NCBI GenBank assembly: GCA_036272915.1
Contig: DATAXV010000160.1
Location: 34,260 to 98,259 of the forward strand
Length of the DNA: 64,000 nucleotides
Source of the DNA: DATAXV01 sp036272915
GTDB taxonomy: Bacteria > Chloroflexota > Dormibacteria > Dormibacterales > Dormibacteraceae
Direction of reading: 5' to 3'
Under the pieces are notes generated by a model that was not told the DNA's origin, did no database searches, and saw nothing but the letters and a program-made list of their open reading frames with translations. The position numbers and the translations under genes are program-made. This document shows positions 25,674-34,450 of this stretch, in pieces. Each line of letters starts with the position of its first letter. Position 1 is the stretch's first letter.

Positions 25674-26923
25674 CTATGCCGTCCCGAGAGCGTCCGCCTC
25701 AGTCTCTGCGATGTCCCGATACGAGCCCTCTCCGCAGACGGCGGTGAGGTAGTGCCGGGAGGCGTTGCGCCAGGAGAGCTGCTCCATCACGATCTTCGCC
25801 CGGGCCGCCTGCGCCCGCGCCGCCTGAGGATCGCCCAGCAGATGGTCGATCCGCTCGGCCAGGGCGACGTGGTCGCCGGGCGGGAAGTAGGAGATCGTGT
25901 CCGCCGGGAAGTGCTCGGCGATGCCGCGCAGGTCCGAGGACGCGATCGGCACGTCCAGGGCGGCCAGCTCGAGCACCTTGTTGGGCAGGATCATGTCGCC
26001 ATCGCCGTCGCTGATGATGGGCACGATGCCGACCGAGCCCTGCCGGACCAGCTGCATCGCCTCGGTCCAGGGCAGCCACTGGCCGGAGAAGTAGACCCGG
26101 TCGCGCACACCCAGGCTCTGCGCCAGCTCCTCGAGCCGCCCTGCTGCTCGCCCTGGCCCAGCACCTTCAGCTGAAGCTCGGGGCGGCCGTCCTTCAGCTC
26201 GGCCAGGGCCCGGATCGCGACCTGGACGCCGTACCGCTCGATCAGGATGGTCTGGCAGACCAGCCACGGCGGTGAGGCGAGCGGCACGTAGGGCACGTCC
26301 TCGACCGGGTGGGAGTTGGCGACCAGGGTCACCTTCCCGCCGTCGAGGCCGCGGGCGCCCATCACCCTCTTGAAGAGGTCGGAGACGGTGATCACGTGAT
26401 CCGCCCATGAGGTGGACCACACCTCCATCCGGGCGAACACCCTGACCAGCGGGTGACGGGGTCCGCAGCGAAGCTTGGAGGCGACCATCTCCGGCATCAG
26501 GTCGTAGACGTAAAGCAGGATCCGCGCACCGCGGATGCGGGGCACGACGGCCGAGAAGACGAGGACGTCGGGCAGCGTGTCGACCTGGACCGCGTCGTAG
26601 CGCCGGCGGAGTCCCAGCCAGCTCGCCGCCAGAAGAGCCCAGAGGAAGAAGCCCGCATACTCCAGCGGGTAGCCGACCAGCGTGCGCCGGTGGAGTAGCG
26701 GGATCCCGTACCGGCGCAGGCCGGGCTGGCCGGTCGTCCCCAGCTCCCAGTGATCGGTCGTGCACACCTGGTCGACCTCGACCCCGGCGCGAAGCAGGGT
26801 CTCGGTGTTCCGGTGCAGCGTCGTGTGGTGATAGGAGTGCTGGCTCAGCACCAGCACCCGCCGCCGCGCCCCGGCGGAAGCCGGGCGCGCCGACGCGCTG
26901 TTACGGATTCGGTTCCCCCCCAT
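25674..26923 (-). pseudogene. Glycosyltransferase family 4-like, frameshifted copy
   Basis: The N-terminal part (about 260 codons from 26923) and the C-terminal part (to 25674) are in different frames. The break lies at about 26138-26141: in the intact neighbour EQQPELERLAESLG is continuous, whereas here the codons after EQQ run out of frame and RLEELAQSLG resumes in another frame, consistent with loss of one base. Otherwise the two halves cover the whole enzyme, including LYVYDLMPEM, VANSHPVE and DMILPNKVLELAA. The copy is highly similar to the gene at 26930-28132. It is either a recent pseudogene or an assembly/sequencing error. Confidence 0.8.
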
Positions 26924-26929
26924 CTCAGA

Positions 26930-28132
26930 TCAGGTCGTTTCGAAGGCGTCGGCCCCTGCTGGGGGCGTCTCCATGCCGGCCGGGTTGTTGCGGATCGCGG
27001 ACAGGTAGTGGCGGGAGGCGTTGCGCCAGGAGAGCAGCTCCATCACCGCCTTCGCCCGCTCCGCCTGCTCGCCCGCCTCCTCGGCGTGATCGAGCAGATA
27101 GTCGATCCGCTCGGCCAGGGCGACGTGGTCGCCGGGCGGGAAGTAGGAGATCGTGTCCGCCGGGAAGTGCTCGGCGATGCCGCGCAGGTCCGAGGACGCG
27201 ATCGGCACGTCGAGGGCGGCGAGCTCCAGCACCTTGTTGGGCAGGATCATGTCGCCGTAGCCGTCGCTGATGATGGGCACGATCCCGACCGAGCCCTGCC
27301 GGACCAGCTGCATGGCCTCGCTCCAGGGGAGCCAGCGGCCGGAGAAGTAGACCCGGTCGCGCACGCCCAGGCTCTCCGCGAGCCGCTCCAGCTCGGGCTG
27401 CTGCTCGCCCTCGCCGAGCACCTTCAGCAGGAGCTCGGGCCGGCGGTCCTTCAGCTCGGCGACGGCCCGGATCGCGACCTGGACGCCATACCGCTCGATC
27501 AGGCTGGTCTGGCAGACCAGCCACGGCGGCGACGCCGGGGGCCGGTAGGGCACCTCCTCCACCGGGTGGGAGTTGGCGACCAGGGTGACCTTGCCTCCGT
27601 CCAGGCCGCGGGTGGCCATCACCCTCTTGAACAGGTCGGAGACGGTGATCACCTGGTCGGCCCACGATGTCGCCGAGGACTCCATCCAGGCGGCGATCCG
27701 CACCAGCGCGTGGCGAGGTCCGCACCGCAGCTTGGAGGCGACCATCTCCGGCATCAGGTCGTAGACGTAGAGCAGGATCCGCGCCCCCCGGATCCGGGGG
27801 ACCAGCGCCGAGAAGACGAGGACGTCGGGCAGCGTGTCCACCTGGACCGCGTCGTAGCGACGGCGCAGGCCGAGCCAGCCCGCCACCAGGAACGACCAGG
27901 CCAGGAAGCCGACGTACTCGAGCAGGTAACCGATGAGGGTGCGCCGGTGGCGGAGGGGGATGCCGTACCGGCGCAGGCCCGTCTGGTGGACCTTGCCCAG
28001 CTCCCAGCGGTCGGTCATGCAGACCTCGTCCACGAACATGCCCGCCCGGAGCAGCGTCTCGCTGTTGCGCCGCAGCGTGACGTGGTCGTAGGGATGCTGG
28101 CTGAGGACGAGGACGGAGAGGCGCCTCTTCAT
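26930..28132 (-). CDS. Glycosyltransferase family 4-like
   Basis: The 400-residue GT-B enzyme starts VLVLSQHPYDHVTLRRN and carries DALPDVLVF-like (here DTLPDVLVF), LYVYDLMPEM, ATSWADQVITVSD, VANSHPVEEVP and the donor-binding C-terminal region VGIVPIISDGYGDMILPNKVLE. It resembles glycosyltransferases that add a sugar to a lipid-linked repeat unit. The ATG shares a base with the deacetylase stop (TGATG), so it is translated after the deacetylase. A frameshifted copy follows seven bases downstream. Confidence 0.87.
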   Translation of the reverse strand: MKRRLSVLVLSQHPYDHVTLRRNSETLLRAGMFVDEVCMTDRWELGKVHQTGLRRYGIPLRHRRTLIGYLLEYVGFLAWSFLVAGWLGLRRRYDAVQVDTLPDVLVFSALVPRIRGARILLYVYDLMPEMVASKLRCGPRHALVRIAAWMESSATSWADQVITVSDLFKRVMATRGLDGGKVTLVANSHPVEEVPYRPPASPPWLVCQTSLIERYGVQVAIRAVAELKDRRPELLLKVLGEGEQQPELERLAESLGVRDRVYFSGRWLPWSEAMQLVRQGSVGIVPIISDGYGDMILPNKVLELAALDVPIASSDLRGIAEHFPADTISYFPPGDHVALAERIDYLLDHAEEAGEQAERAKAVMELLSWRNASRHYLSAIRNNPAGMETPPAGADAFETT

Positions 28133-29379
28133 CACGCCACCCCCGTCGCCGCCACGGGACCGATCTCGACCGAGCCGCCCTCGCTCAGCACCGCGACGGC
28201 GGCGCCGGGGAGCTCGTCCGGGGTGGCCGCCTGGGAGCGTGCCTCCCACCAGGGCCACACCTCGGAGGGCAGGGCCCGCCAGGCGTCCTGGCGCCGGCTC
28301 ATCGTCTCCAGGAAGTTCTGGTAGTTGTTCCAGTCCTCCGGGCGGCGGAGGTAGTCCGGGTGGACGTTCACCAGCACCATCCCGCAGTAGCTGGAGATCA
28401 TGTCGACCTTGTCCAACCAGATCTGAGGCGTGATCTCATGGAGCACATCCGTCAGCACGTAGTCCTGCGGCACGGTGTACGGGAGCTCCCAGAAACGACC
28501 GAGCCGGAACGGCCAGAGACTCATTGTCCCTCCAGGCATGGGTTCATAAGGGTCGGTGTCGAAAAACGACGAATCGTAATCGATGTCAAGTGCCTGCATC
28601 CAGACCGGGTTCCGGTGGGTCAGAGGGGACCGGAAGCCCCGCACGCCAAGCTCGCGCAGATGCCCGTTGATAAGCGCGGCGCGCCGGTCGAACTCCTGGC
28701 GGGAGCTGAACAGCTTGCCGTCGTGTTTGAGCCCGTGGGCGCCGACCTCGAAGCCGCGCCGCCGGAGATCGGCGATCAGGGCGTGATCGAGCGGGTAGCG
28801 CTCGAGGACGAAGTTGAACGCGGAGCGGAAGCCGAGCGACTCCTCCAGCTCCATCACCCTGGGCACGAAGGCCTGCCCGTCCTCCAGTTCGATGTCGTGC
28901 GTGAGGACGAGGGCGAAGCGGTGGCCGTGTGGCCAGAAGTGGATGAAGGGCAATTCCTTCATCCCTCGCGACCGGCGCACGGCGTCGGCCGCGGTCCAGA
29001 GGAAGCGAGCGTAGCGATCCTCCCGAGGCCAGCCGAACGGGAAGTGGTCCCGCACCGACCCGGTGTACCGCCGCCGCAACGGCCAGGTCAGGAAGCGGGG
29101 CAGGACCGGCTTGAGCTGGTAGTACAGGCTCTTCAGCCGGCTCAACCGGTAGCGATCGGCCCCGAACAGCTCCTCGCCGACGGTGGCCGCGATCGCGTCC
29201 GCCTCGTCGACCGCACCCGCCATGGGCAGGAACGGAAGCGCCTCACGCACCGCCGACAGCCATTCGTCCGCCGTGGTCCGGGGGTCGATGAGGGGTCTCC
29301 AGAAGCCCTCAGCGGTATTGCTCTGGTAAAGGGCGGCCTGCGGACCGGTGAGGTCGGAGGCCACGGGATCGTGGTTCAC
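28132..29379 (-). CDS. Polysaccharide deacetylase-like (NodB-fold) protein
   Basis: The 415-residue protein has an N-terminal helical region (to about 140) and a NodB-like domain in which motif 1 is LVLTHDIE (metal Asp) and motif 2 is VGAHGLKHDG (two histidines); later NVHPDYLRRP provides a further His. These are marks of carbohydrate esterase 4-like proteins, some of which are cytoplasmic and act on sugar intermediates. No signal peptide is visible. It heads the deacetylase-GT-GT operon and probably removes N- or O-acetyl groups from a precursor. Confidence 0.85.
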   Translation of the reverse strand: MNHDPVASDLTGPQAALYQSNTAEGFWRPLIDPRTTADEWLSAVREALPFLPMAGAVDEADAIAATVGEELFGADRYRLSRLKSLYYQLKPVLPRFLTWPLRRRYTGSVRDHFPFGWPREDRYARFLWTAADAVRRSRGMKELPFIHFWPHGHRFALVLTHDIELEDGQAFVPRVMELEESLGFRSAFNFVLERYPLDHALIADLRRRGFEVGAHGLKHDGKLFSSRQEFDRRAALINGHLRELGVRGFRSPLTHRNPVWMQALDIDYDSSFFDTDPYEPMPGGTMSLWPFRLGRFWELPYTVPQDYVLTDVLHEITPQIWLDKVDMISSYCGMVLVNVHPDYLRRPEDWNNYQNFLETMSRRQDAWRALPSEVWPWWEARSQAATPDELPGAAVAVLSEGGSVEIGPVAATGVA

Positions 29380-29418
29380 AGCTCGCTCTCAGCGTATGGC
29401 CGGTCCGGCTCGGGTTTG

Positions 29419-29453
29419 AATGGGCAATGGGCGACCGACGGGCTGGGCGTCCC
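29419..29453 (-). promoter_or_regulatory. Bipartite GGGAC-(28)-GCCCATT element before the deacetylase operon
   Basis: On the minus strand GGGAC begins at 29453 and GCCCATT at 29425, 28 bases later; a tandem GCCCATT lies at 29432. The second half-site ends 39 bases before the ATG. Two GGGACAG copies lie further upstream at about 29477 and 29498. Confidence 0.5.
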
Positions 29454-29535
29454 TGGTGGTCGCGACGTCGCTGTCCCGGGTGTCTGGGGCACTGTCCCGA
29501 ACTGGTTCTCGAGGACCGCGCGGGGGCCCTCCGAA

Positions 29536-30123
29536 TCAGCCTCGAGCCTGGCCGGCGAGGTCGGGGACCGGGGCCGGAGAGGGGGGTTGCTGGCGTCGGA
29601 TCAGGCGGGCCGGCGAACCGCCGACGACGGTACCGGCGGCGACGTCCGTCACCACCACCGAGCCGGCGCAGACGACCGCGCCGTCGCCGATGGTCACCCC
29701 CTTCAGGATGACGCTCCGGGATGCCAGCCAGACGTTGTCCCCGATCGTCACCGGAGCGGCGACGTCGGCGGCCAGGCTGGCGTGGTCTCCGACGTGATGG
29801 AAGTCGGTGTCCATCACCAGGACGTCGTTTCCGAAGCCGCAGTTGCGACCGATGCGGACCGACTGCTGAGCGCAGATCGACACTCCGCGGTTGAGATTGG
29901 TCCCCTCACCGATGACCAGCTCGCCGTCGCCCATCGTCGCCAGCTCGATCGGCGTCGGGTGGCCCCACAGCCGGACCCGTGGGCCGAGCCGGATGGTGCC
30001 GTTGCCGACGACCAGCACGCGACCCTTGAGCCGGACGCTGGCCGCGACCTCGGTGCACCGGCGCAGCGAGAACTGCGCCCAGAGCGCCTGGCGGGCCTTG
30101 CCCAGCTGCGCCAGCGCGCTCAT
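29536..30123 (-). CDS. Left-handed beta-helix (hexapeptide) acyltransferase 1
   Basis: The 195-residue protein has repeated hexapeptide turns from about residue 30, ending with DNVWLASRSVILKGVTIGDGAVVCAGSVV, the usual C-terminal coil of LbH O-acetyltransferases. A His in TDFHHVGD is in the position used as catalytic base in this family. The start overlaps the stop of the acyl carrier protein by four bases, and the ACP itself overlaps FkbH, so this enzyme probably takes its acyl group from that ACP and not from acetyl-CoA. That is inference from coupling. Confidence 0.87.
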   Translation of the reverse strand: MSALAQLGKARQALWAQFSLRRCTEVAASVRLKGRVLVVGNGTIRLGPRVRLWGHPTPIELATMGDGELVIGEGTNLNRGVSICAQQSVRIGRNCGFGNDVLVMDTDFHHVGDHASLAADVAAPVTIGDNVWLASRSVILKGVTIGDGAVVCAGSVVVTDVAAGTVVGGSPARLIRRQQPPSPAPVPDLAGQARG

Positions 30124-30365
30124 ACCGCCGCTCCCCGCTCGGAGAGGAGCTCGACGATCCCGGCGACGCTGCCGACACGCTCCATATCGTCCGGCCCGAC
30201 CTCGATGCCGAACTCCTGCTCCAGCTCCAGCGCCAGCACGAGGTGGCGAAGCGAGGTCCAGGCCTCGACGGTGCGCGTCGATGCCTCGTCGGTGATCTCT
30301 TCGACAGGAACGGCCAGGATCGTCGCCACGATCTCCCGGACCCTGGTGGTGGACTCGTTCATCAT
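30120..30365 (-). CDS. Acyl carrier protein
   Basis: The 81-residue protein has the ACP fold signature: an acidic helix, WTSLRHLVLALELEQEFGIEV around the attachment serine (W-T-S-L in place of the usual D-S-L), and a C-terminal GSVAGIVELLSERG. The ATG at 30365 overlaps the FkbH stop by four bases (an adjacent ATG at 30362 is also possible). FkbH proteins load a glyceryl group on such stand-alone ACPs. The replacement of Asp by Thr is seen in discrete ACPs of this kind. Confidence 0.88.
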   Translation of the reverse strand: MMNESTTRVREIVATILAVPVEEITDEASTRTVEAWTSLRHLVLALELEQEFGIEVGPDDMERVGSVAGIVELLSERGAAV

Positions 30366-32242
30366 TCGCCTCCGCTCTCCCCCCGGACCGCGGGGATGGA
30401 GATCCACTCCGGCCGACTCAGCCCGTCGGTGGCGAGGTCCCGCTCCCAGAGCGAGCCTCCGTCATCCAGCTGGTCCACGCGGCTGAACTCATGGGTCGGG
30501 AACAGATCCCGGGCCGGCGTGTTGCGCTCGGTCGGCAGGAACGTGCCGCGCAGGGTCCGGCAGCCGCGGGTCCGCGCGTCGGCGGCGAGCTGGGCCAGGA
30601 TGGCCGTCTCCACCGTCCTGCCCAGCACCCGGCAGCTGAGCAGCAGGGTGTCGATCTCGCAGACATCGTCCTGGTCGCGGGTGATGGCGACCCCGACCAG
30701 GCCGTTGTCGCCGAACCGGTCGCGGACCCTGACCCGGTAGACGCGGGCCCGCGGATCGGAGCCCAGGGCCTCGATACTCTGCGCCGAATAGCGGCGGGTG
30801 GTGACGTTGAACTGGTTGGTCTTCTGGGTCAGCTGGGCCACCCGGTCGACCTCGTCGGAGGAGGGCTCGGCCATGTCCAGCACCGTCTCCAGCGAGCGCC
30901 AGTAGTCCTCGAGCGTCGTCGCCGTCTGCATGGCCTGGGTGCGCTCACGCTGTTCGGCGTACATCTGCCCCCGCTCGCGGTCCTCGGCGGTCAGCCTCAG
31001 CCGTTCGAAGAGCGGGCAGGATAGCAGCGCCTCGGCGTAGCCCGTCGGATCCTTGGGCAGGTCGATCACCGTGACCTCGGGAATCGCCATCTGGATCAGC
31101 TGCCGCTCGGCCGGGTTGTCGTCGACGAAGACCAGGGAGTCGATGCCGATGTTGAGCTCCTCGGCGATCTCGCGCAGGCTCCTCGCCTTATCGTTCCAGC
31201 CGATCCGGAACGCGGAGAGATGGGCGGTGCGGATGGGCATCTCCGGCCGCTCCTCCAGCGCTCGGAGGGCATGGTCCTCGTCGTTCTTGCTGGCCACCGC
31301 CAGCATCACGCCGCGAGCCCGGAGGGCGAGCGCGGCTCGCTGCAGGGCCAGGTGCCCGGCGCCCGGATACTCGCCGTCGAGGCGGATCCCGCCGATGCCG
31401 TCCTCGCCGAGGACGCCGCCCCAGAGGGTGCCGTCCAGGTCGAGGACCACCGCCTTGGCGATCCTGCCGACCAGAGGCAGCAGGTGGCGCAGGTACTCGT
31501 CGGCCAGCGCCGGCAGATGTACGGCGGCGACCGGCATGCGCGCCATCAGCCACTTCCGCTCGTCGTGCCACCCGGCCCGGCCGTGGCGGGCGACGAGCCC
31601 ATCGTAGTCGAGGACGTAGACGCCGCGGTGCCCGGCCGCCAGGGCCAGGAGGCCGCGGTTGATCTCCTCGATCGCCGCTCTCTGCGAGGACGCCGTCTGG
31701 GCATCGAGGACGCCCTCTGCCGGCCGGGCCGGCTGCTCCAGGTTCTGGACCAGGAGGTTGGCCTGGCTGTTGGCGCGGAAGACCCGGACCAGCCCGGCCA
31801 GGTCGGCCAGGCAGCGCTCGACCTGGCGCCGGACCTCGGCGGTGTCGAGCTCGGCGTACCGGCTCCAGAGGTCGGGCACCAGATCCCGTGTCTGCAACGC
31901 CAGCAACACCGTCCCCGGCTTCGACCGGTAGAGCCGGCTGGAGGGGTCGAGGAACTCGACGGCGTGGGTCGAGAAGCCGCCGAACTCGATCTCCAGATCG
32001 ACCCCGTGGAGGAGCGATGCCGCACGCAGCAGGGTCGCCACCGGCTCCAGGGTCGAGGCCCGGGCGACGAACAGGCGATGGGTGATGCGCCGCTCGGGGA
32101 TTCGGGCTCCGCGGTCGAGCACGGCCTGGGCCGTGGCCAGAGTCGGCGCCGAGCGGTACAGCCTGCGGAGTTCCAGCAGAGCCTCCGGCCACCGCTCGTG
32201 CGCGATGGCGAGGTCGGCCGCTTCGGTCAGTGAGGCATCCAT
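30362..32242 (-). CDS. FkbH-like HAD-family protein (glyceryl-ACP synthase type)
   Basis: The 626-residue protein contains an N-terminal helical region, a HAD domain with VVLDLDGTLWGGVLGEDG (usual DLDNTLWGG; Asn is Gly), a second motif in FVDDNPAERQLI, and a C-terminal GNAT-like domain with QKTNQFNVTTRRYS. FkbH dephosphorylates 1,3-bisphosphoglycerate and loads glycerate on an ACP in the biosynthesis of hydroxy- or methoxymalonyl units. Here it is coupled to an ACP and an LbH acyltransferase but not to the FkbI/FkbK dehydrogenases, so the product may simply be glyceryl-ACP used to decorate a sugar. Confidence 0.9.
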   Translation of the reverse strand: MDASLTEAADLAIAHERWPEALLELRRLYRSAPTLATAQAVLDRGARIPERRITHRLFVARASTLEPVATLLRAASLLHGVDLEIEFGGFSTHAVEFLDPSSRLYRSKPGTVLLALQTRDLVPDLWSRYAELDTAEVRRQVERCLADLAGLVRVFRANSQANLLVQNLEQPARPAEGVLDAQTASSQRAAIEEINRGLLALAAGHRGVYVLDYDGLVARHGRAGWHDERKWLMARMPVAAVHLPALADEYLRHLLPLVGRIAKAVVLDLDGTLWGGVLGEDGIGGIRLDGEYPGAGHLALQRAALALRARGVMLAVASKNDEDHALRALEERPEMPIRTAHLSAFRIGWNDKARSLREIAEELNIGIDSLVFVDDNPAERQLIQMAIPEVTVIDLPKDPTGYAEALLSCPLFERLRLTAEDRERGQMYAEQRERTQAMQTATTLEDYWRSLETVLDMAEPSSDEVDRVAQLTQKTNQFNVTTRRYSAQSIEALGSDPRARVYRVRVRDRFGDNGLVGVAITRDQDDVCEIDTLLLSCRVLGRTVETAILAQLAADARTRGCRTLRGTFLPTERNTPARDLFPTHEFSRVDQLDDGGSLWERDLATDGLSRPEWISIPAVRGESGGE

Positions 32243-32275
32243 GAGCTCTACCCGCGATCGTAGGAAAGGCCAGGC

Positions 32276-32309
32276 GGGGACGGTATCGCCACCTTCGGAG
32301 GCCGGTCCC
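32276..32309 (-). promoter_or_regulatory. GGGAC-(28)-GTCCCC element before FkbH
   Basis: On the minus strand GGGAC begins at 32309 and GTCCCC at 32281, 28 bases later and ending 33 bases before the ATG. The second half-site lacks the CAT of other copies, so this is a weaker member. Confidence 0.35.
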
Positions 32310-32372
32310 TCCACGCTCCCAGGGCCCACGGGACATCCGCCCACGCCGATCCGGGTCTCCCCGACCGCGGCG

Positions 32373-33407
32373 TCAGGCGTCGGGGCTGAGCAGCGGCTCG
32401 ACCGCCGGGGAGCCGTCCAGGCCCGGCGCGCCGACGGCTGGAAAGGTACGGGCGAGGCTGGCCCGGAGATCGAAGGGCGGTTCCCAGCCCAGCCTGTCGC
32501 GGACCCGACGGTTCGTGAATCGCAGCGGCTTGAGGCGCGCCTCGAAGCGGACCGGAAACAGGATCTGGGGCAGGTTGGTGCTCTTCCGGAAGAAGGTGGC
32601 GCGGGCGATCCGGACCAGCGCGAACGCCAGGCGGTACGGGATCGGGACGCGGATCCCACGCCGCCCGGTGCCGCGGAGGTATCGGCCCAGCTGCGACCAC
32701 ACCCGCTCGCCGGGACCGTCGACCACGTTGAAGGTCCGGCCGCGAGCACGACCGTCGGTGACGGTCAGGCCGATCAGGTCGGCGCAGTTCTCGACGTAGG
32801 TCATGGGGATGCGCGTGAGGGGCCCGACGACGAGATGGAGCGAGCCCAGGCTCATCCCCATCGCCGCGACGTGAGCGTGGTCGCGGCCCCAGAGGAAACC
32901 CGGCCGCAGCACGGTGAGCTCGAAGCCGTCCTCCTCGGCGGCGCGGCGCACGACCCGCTCCTGCCAGGCCTTGGCGATCGCGTAGCCGTCCCGCAGGTAG
33001 AGGTGGGGCGCGACCTCCAGCGGCGAATCCTCGTCAAGCGTGCCCCCGATGGAGCTCCAGTCGTAGACGGAGAGGCTGCTGATCAGCACGAGATGGCGAC
33101 AGCCGGTTCCCGACATCGCAGCCAGCAGCCGCTCGGTGCCGGTCACGGTGGAGGCGAAGACGAAGTCGTCGCTCCCATCGGCGACCGCCGCCAGGTGGAC
33201 GAGGACGTCCACGCCGTCGAAGGCTCCGACCAGCGCCCTCTGGTCCCGGAGGTCGGCGCGGAGGATCTCGACCTGCTCCGACCACTCCAGGCCCTCCAGG
33301 GTCGCCGCCGGTCTGACCATGGCACGCACCTCGATGCCCCGGTCGACCAGGGTCGAGACCACGTGGCGCCCGAGGAAGCCGCCGGCGCCGGTGACCAGCG
33401 CCCTCAT
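32373..33407 (-). CDS. NAD-dependent epimerase/dehydratase
   Basis: The 344-residue extended SDR starts MRALVTGAGGFLGRHVV, has VHLAAVADGS and a Ser-Tyr-Lys site in LISSLSVYD and GYAIAKAWQE. A long basic C-terminal region (about 245-344) includes RATFFRKSTNLPQI and is typical of 3-beta-hydroxysteroid/UDP-sugar epimerases. It overlaps the upstream Gfo/Idh gene by four bases. A role in nucleotide-sugar conversion with that dehydrogenase is likely. Confidence 0.87.
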   Translation of the reverse strand: MRALVTGAGGFLGRHVVSTLVDRGIEVRAMVRPAATLEGLEWSEQVEILRADLRDQRALVGAFDGVDVLVHLAAVADGSDDFVFASTVTGTERLLAAMSGTGCRHLVLISSLSVYDWSSIGGTLDEDSPLEVAPHLYLRDGYAIAKAWQERVVRRAAEEDGFELTVLRPGFLWGRDHAHVAAMGMSLGSLHLVVGPLTRIPMTYVENCADLIGLTVTDGRARGRTFNVVDGPGERVWSQLGRYLRGTGRRGIRVPIPYRLAFALVRIARATFFRKSTNLPQILFPVRFEARLKPLRFTNRRVRDRLGWEPPFDLRASLARTFPAVGAPGLDGSPAVEPLLSPDA

Positions 33408-34450
33408 GCCGGGACCTCCGCGACCGGCTTCAGCGCGTCGACCAGCCGGTTGACGGCGAGGATGTCGCCTCTGGTGAAAGGCGGTGTGGATCTCGAGCCG
33501 AGGGCGTCGTAGGTCCTGCGGATGAACTCCCAGAGACCGTCGTAGGTGCCAGGCCCACCGCCGAACTTGCCGAGGAAGCCGCGGATGGCGGCCCCCCGGA
33601 CGGCCCGCGCCTCGTCCAGCCCGTTGAGCAACGGCCGCAGCTGGCGGGGCCCCGGCCGCAGCCCGTCGTAGGTCAGGCGCTCGTCCCAGAGGTTGGTGGT
33701 CGCCTGCATCCGCTCGCCGTGGACGCGCACCCAGAAGCCGTCGGCCTGGGCGCTGGCGGAGAAGCCGAGGTGGGCGGTGCCCCGCCCAAAGCCGACCAAG
33801 GCGTGGAACTCGTCGTAGGGCAGCACCGTCGCCGACCGCTTGGACCAGATTGGATATGCCTCCTGGTGCGGGCCGAGAAAGTGGTGGGCGATCGATGCCA
33901 GGTGGGGCAGGAAATCGCTGACCGCGCCGCCGCGGAGGGAGAGGATCGGGTGGCGTGCGTTGGGATCGGCGAACCCCAGCGGCCCGAGGATGTCGAGGCA
34001 GACCATGACGTCGACGTGGACGACCGCACCGAAGTCGCCCGCCTCCACTCGCTCGCTGATCGCCTCCAGGCTGTGGTTGAAGATGTAGTTGTAGTCCTCG
34101 AGCAACACCCGATCCAGCGTCGTCGCCCGGTCGACCAGGTCCTCGAGCTCCTCCAGCGTCGCCGTCGCCGGCTTCTCGACGATGACGTGGGCGCCGGCCT
34201 GCAACGCGTCGATGCCGAGGGCGTGATGAGAGGTCGGGGGCGTCGTCACGTGGACCACGTCGGGGCGCAGCTCCGCGAGCATCAACCGGTGGTCGGTGAA
34301 CCAGGCCGGCACCCGATGGCGCTCGGCGGTCGCCTCGGCCACCGCCGGTGACAGGTCGCAGACTCCCGCCACCTCCACGTCATCGAGGGTCGCGAGGCAG
34401 GACAGATGCTCCCGGGCGATCTGGCCCGCGCCGATCAGTGCGGTCCTCAC
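33404..34450 (-). CDS. Gfo/Idh/MocA-family oxidoreductase 1
   Basis: The 348-residue protein begins with the Rossmann motif ALIGAGQIAREH, has the family lysine in VIVEKPATAT (about residue 97) and a C-terminal alpha/beta domain with FLPHLASIAHHF (the histidine region). These enzymes oxidise or reduce sugars or nucleotide sugars with NAD(P). It lies between a glycosyltransferase and an epimerase with 4-base overlaps on both sides, so it belongs to the same translational unit. Confidence 0.88.
   Translation of the reverse strand: MRTALIGAGQIAREHLSCLATLDDVEVAGVCDLSPAVAEATAERHRVPAWFTDHRLMLAELRPDVVHVTTPPTSHHALGIDALQAGAHVIVEKPATATLEELEDLVDRATTLDRVLLEDYNYIFNHSLEAISERVEAGDFGAVVHVDVMVCLDILGPLGFADPNARHPILSLRGGAVSDFLPHLASIAHHFLGPHQEAYPIWSKRSATVLPYDEFHALVGFGRGTAHLGFSASAQADGFWVRVHGERMQATTNLWDERLTYDGLRPGPRQLRPLLNGLDEARAVRGAAIRGFLGKFGGGPGTYDGLWEFIRRTYDALGSRSTPPFTRGDILAVNRLVDALKPVAEVPA

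Noticed and set aside
26750..28324. 524-codon plus-strand frame
   Set aside because: Antisense to the glycosyltransferase pair; Asp/Arg/Gly-rich mirror of the true genes. A similar but shorter mirror exists over the frameshifted copy.
28360..30486. 708-codon plus-strand frame
   Set aside because: Antisense to the deacetylase, acyltransferase and ACP, which are well supported.
32243..32749. 169-residue N-terminal extension of FkbH
   Set aside because: It overlaps the epimerase coding region in another frame and is Ser/Arg/Pro-rich; the ATG at 32242 is at the usual family start and 33 bases after a promoter-like element.
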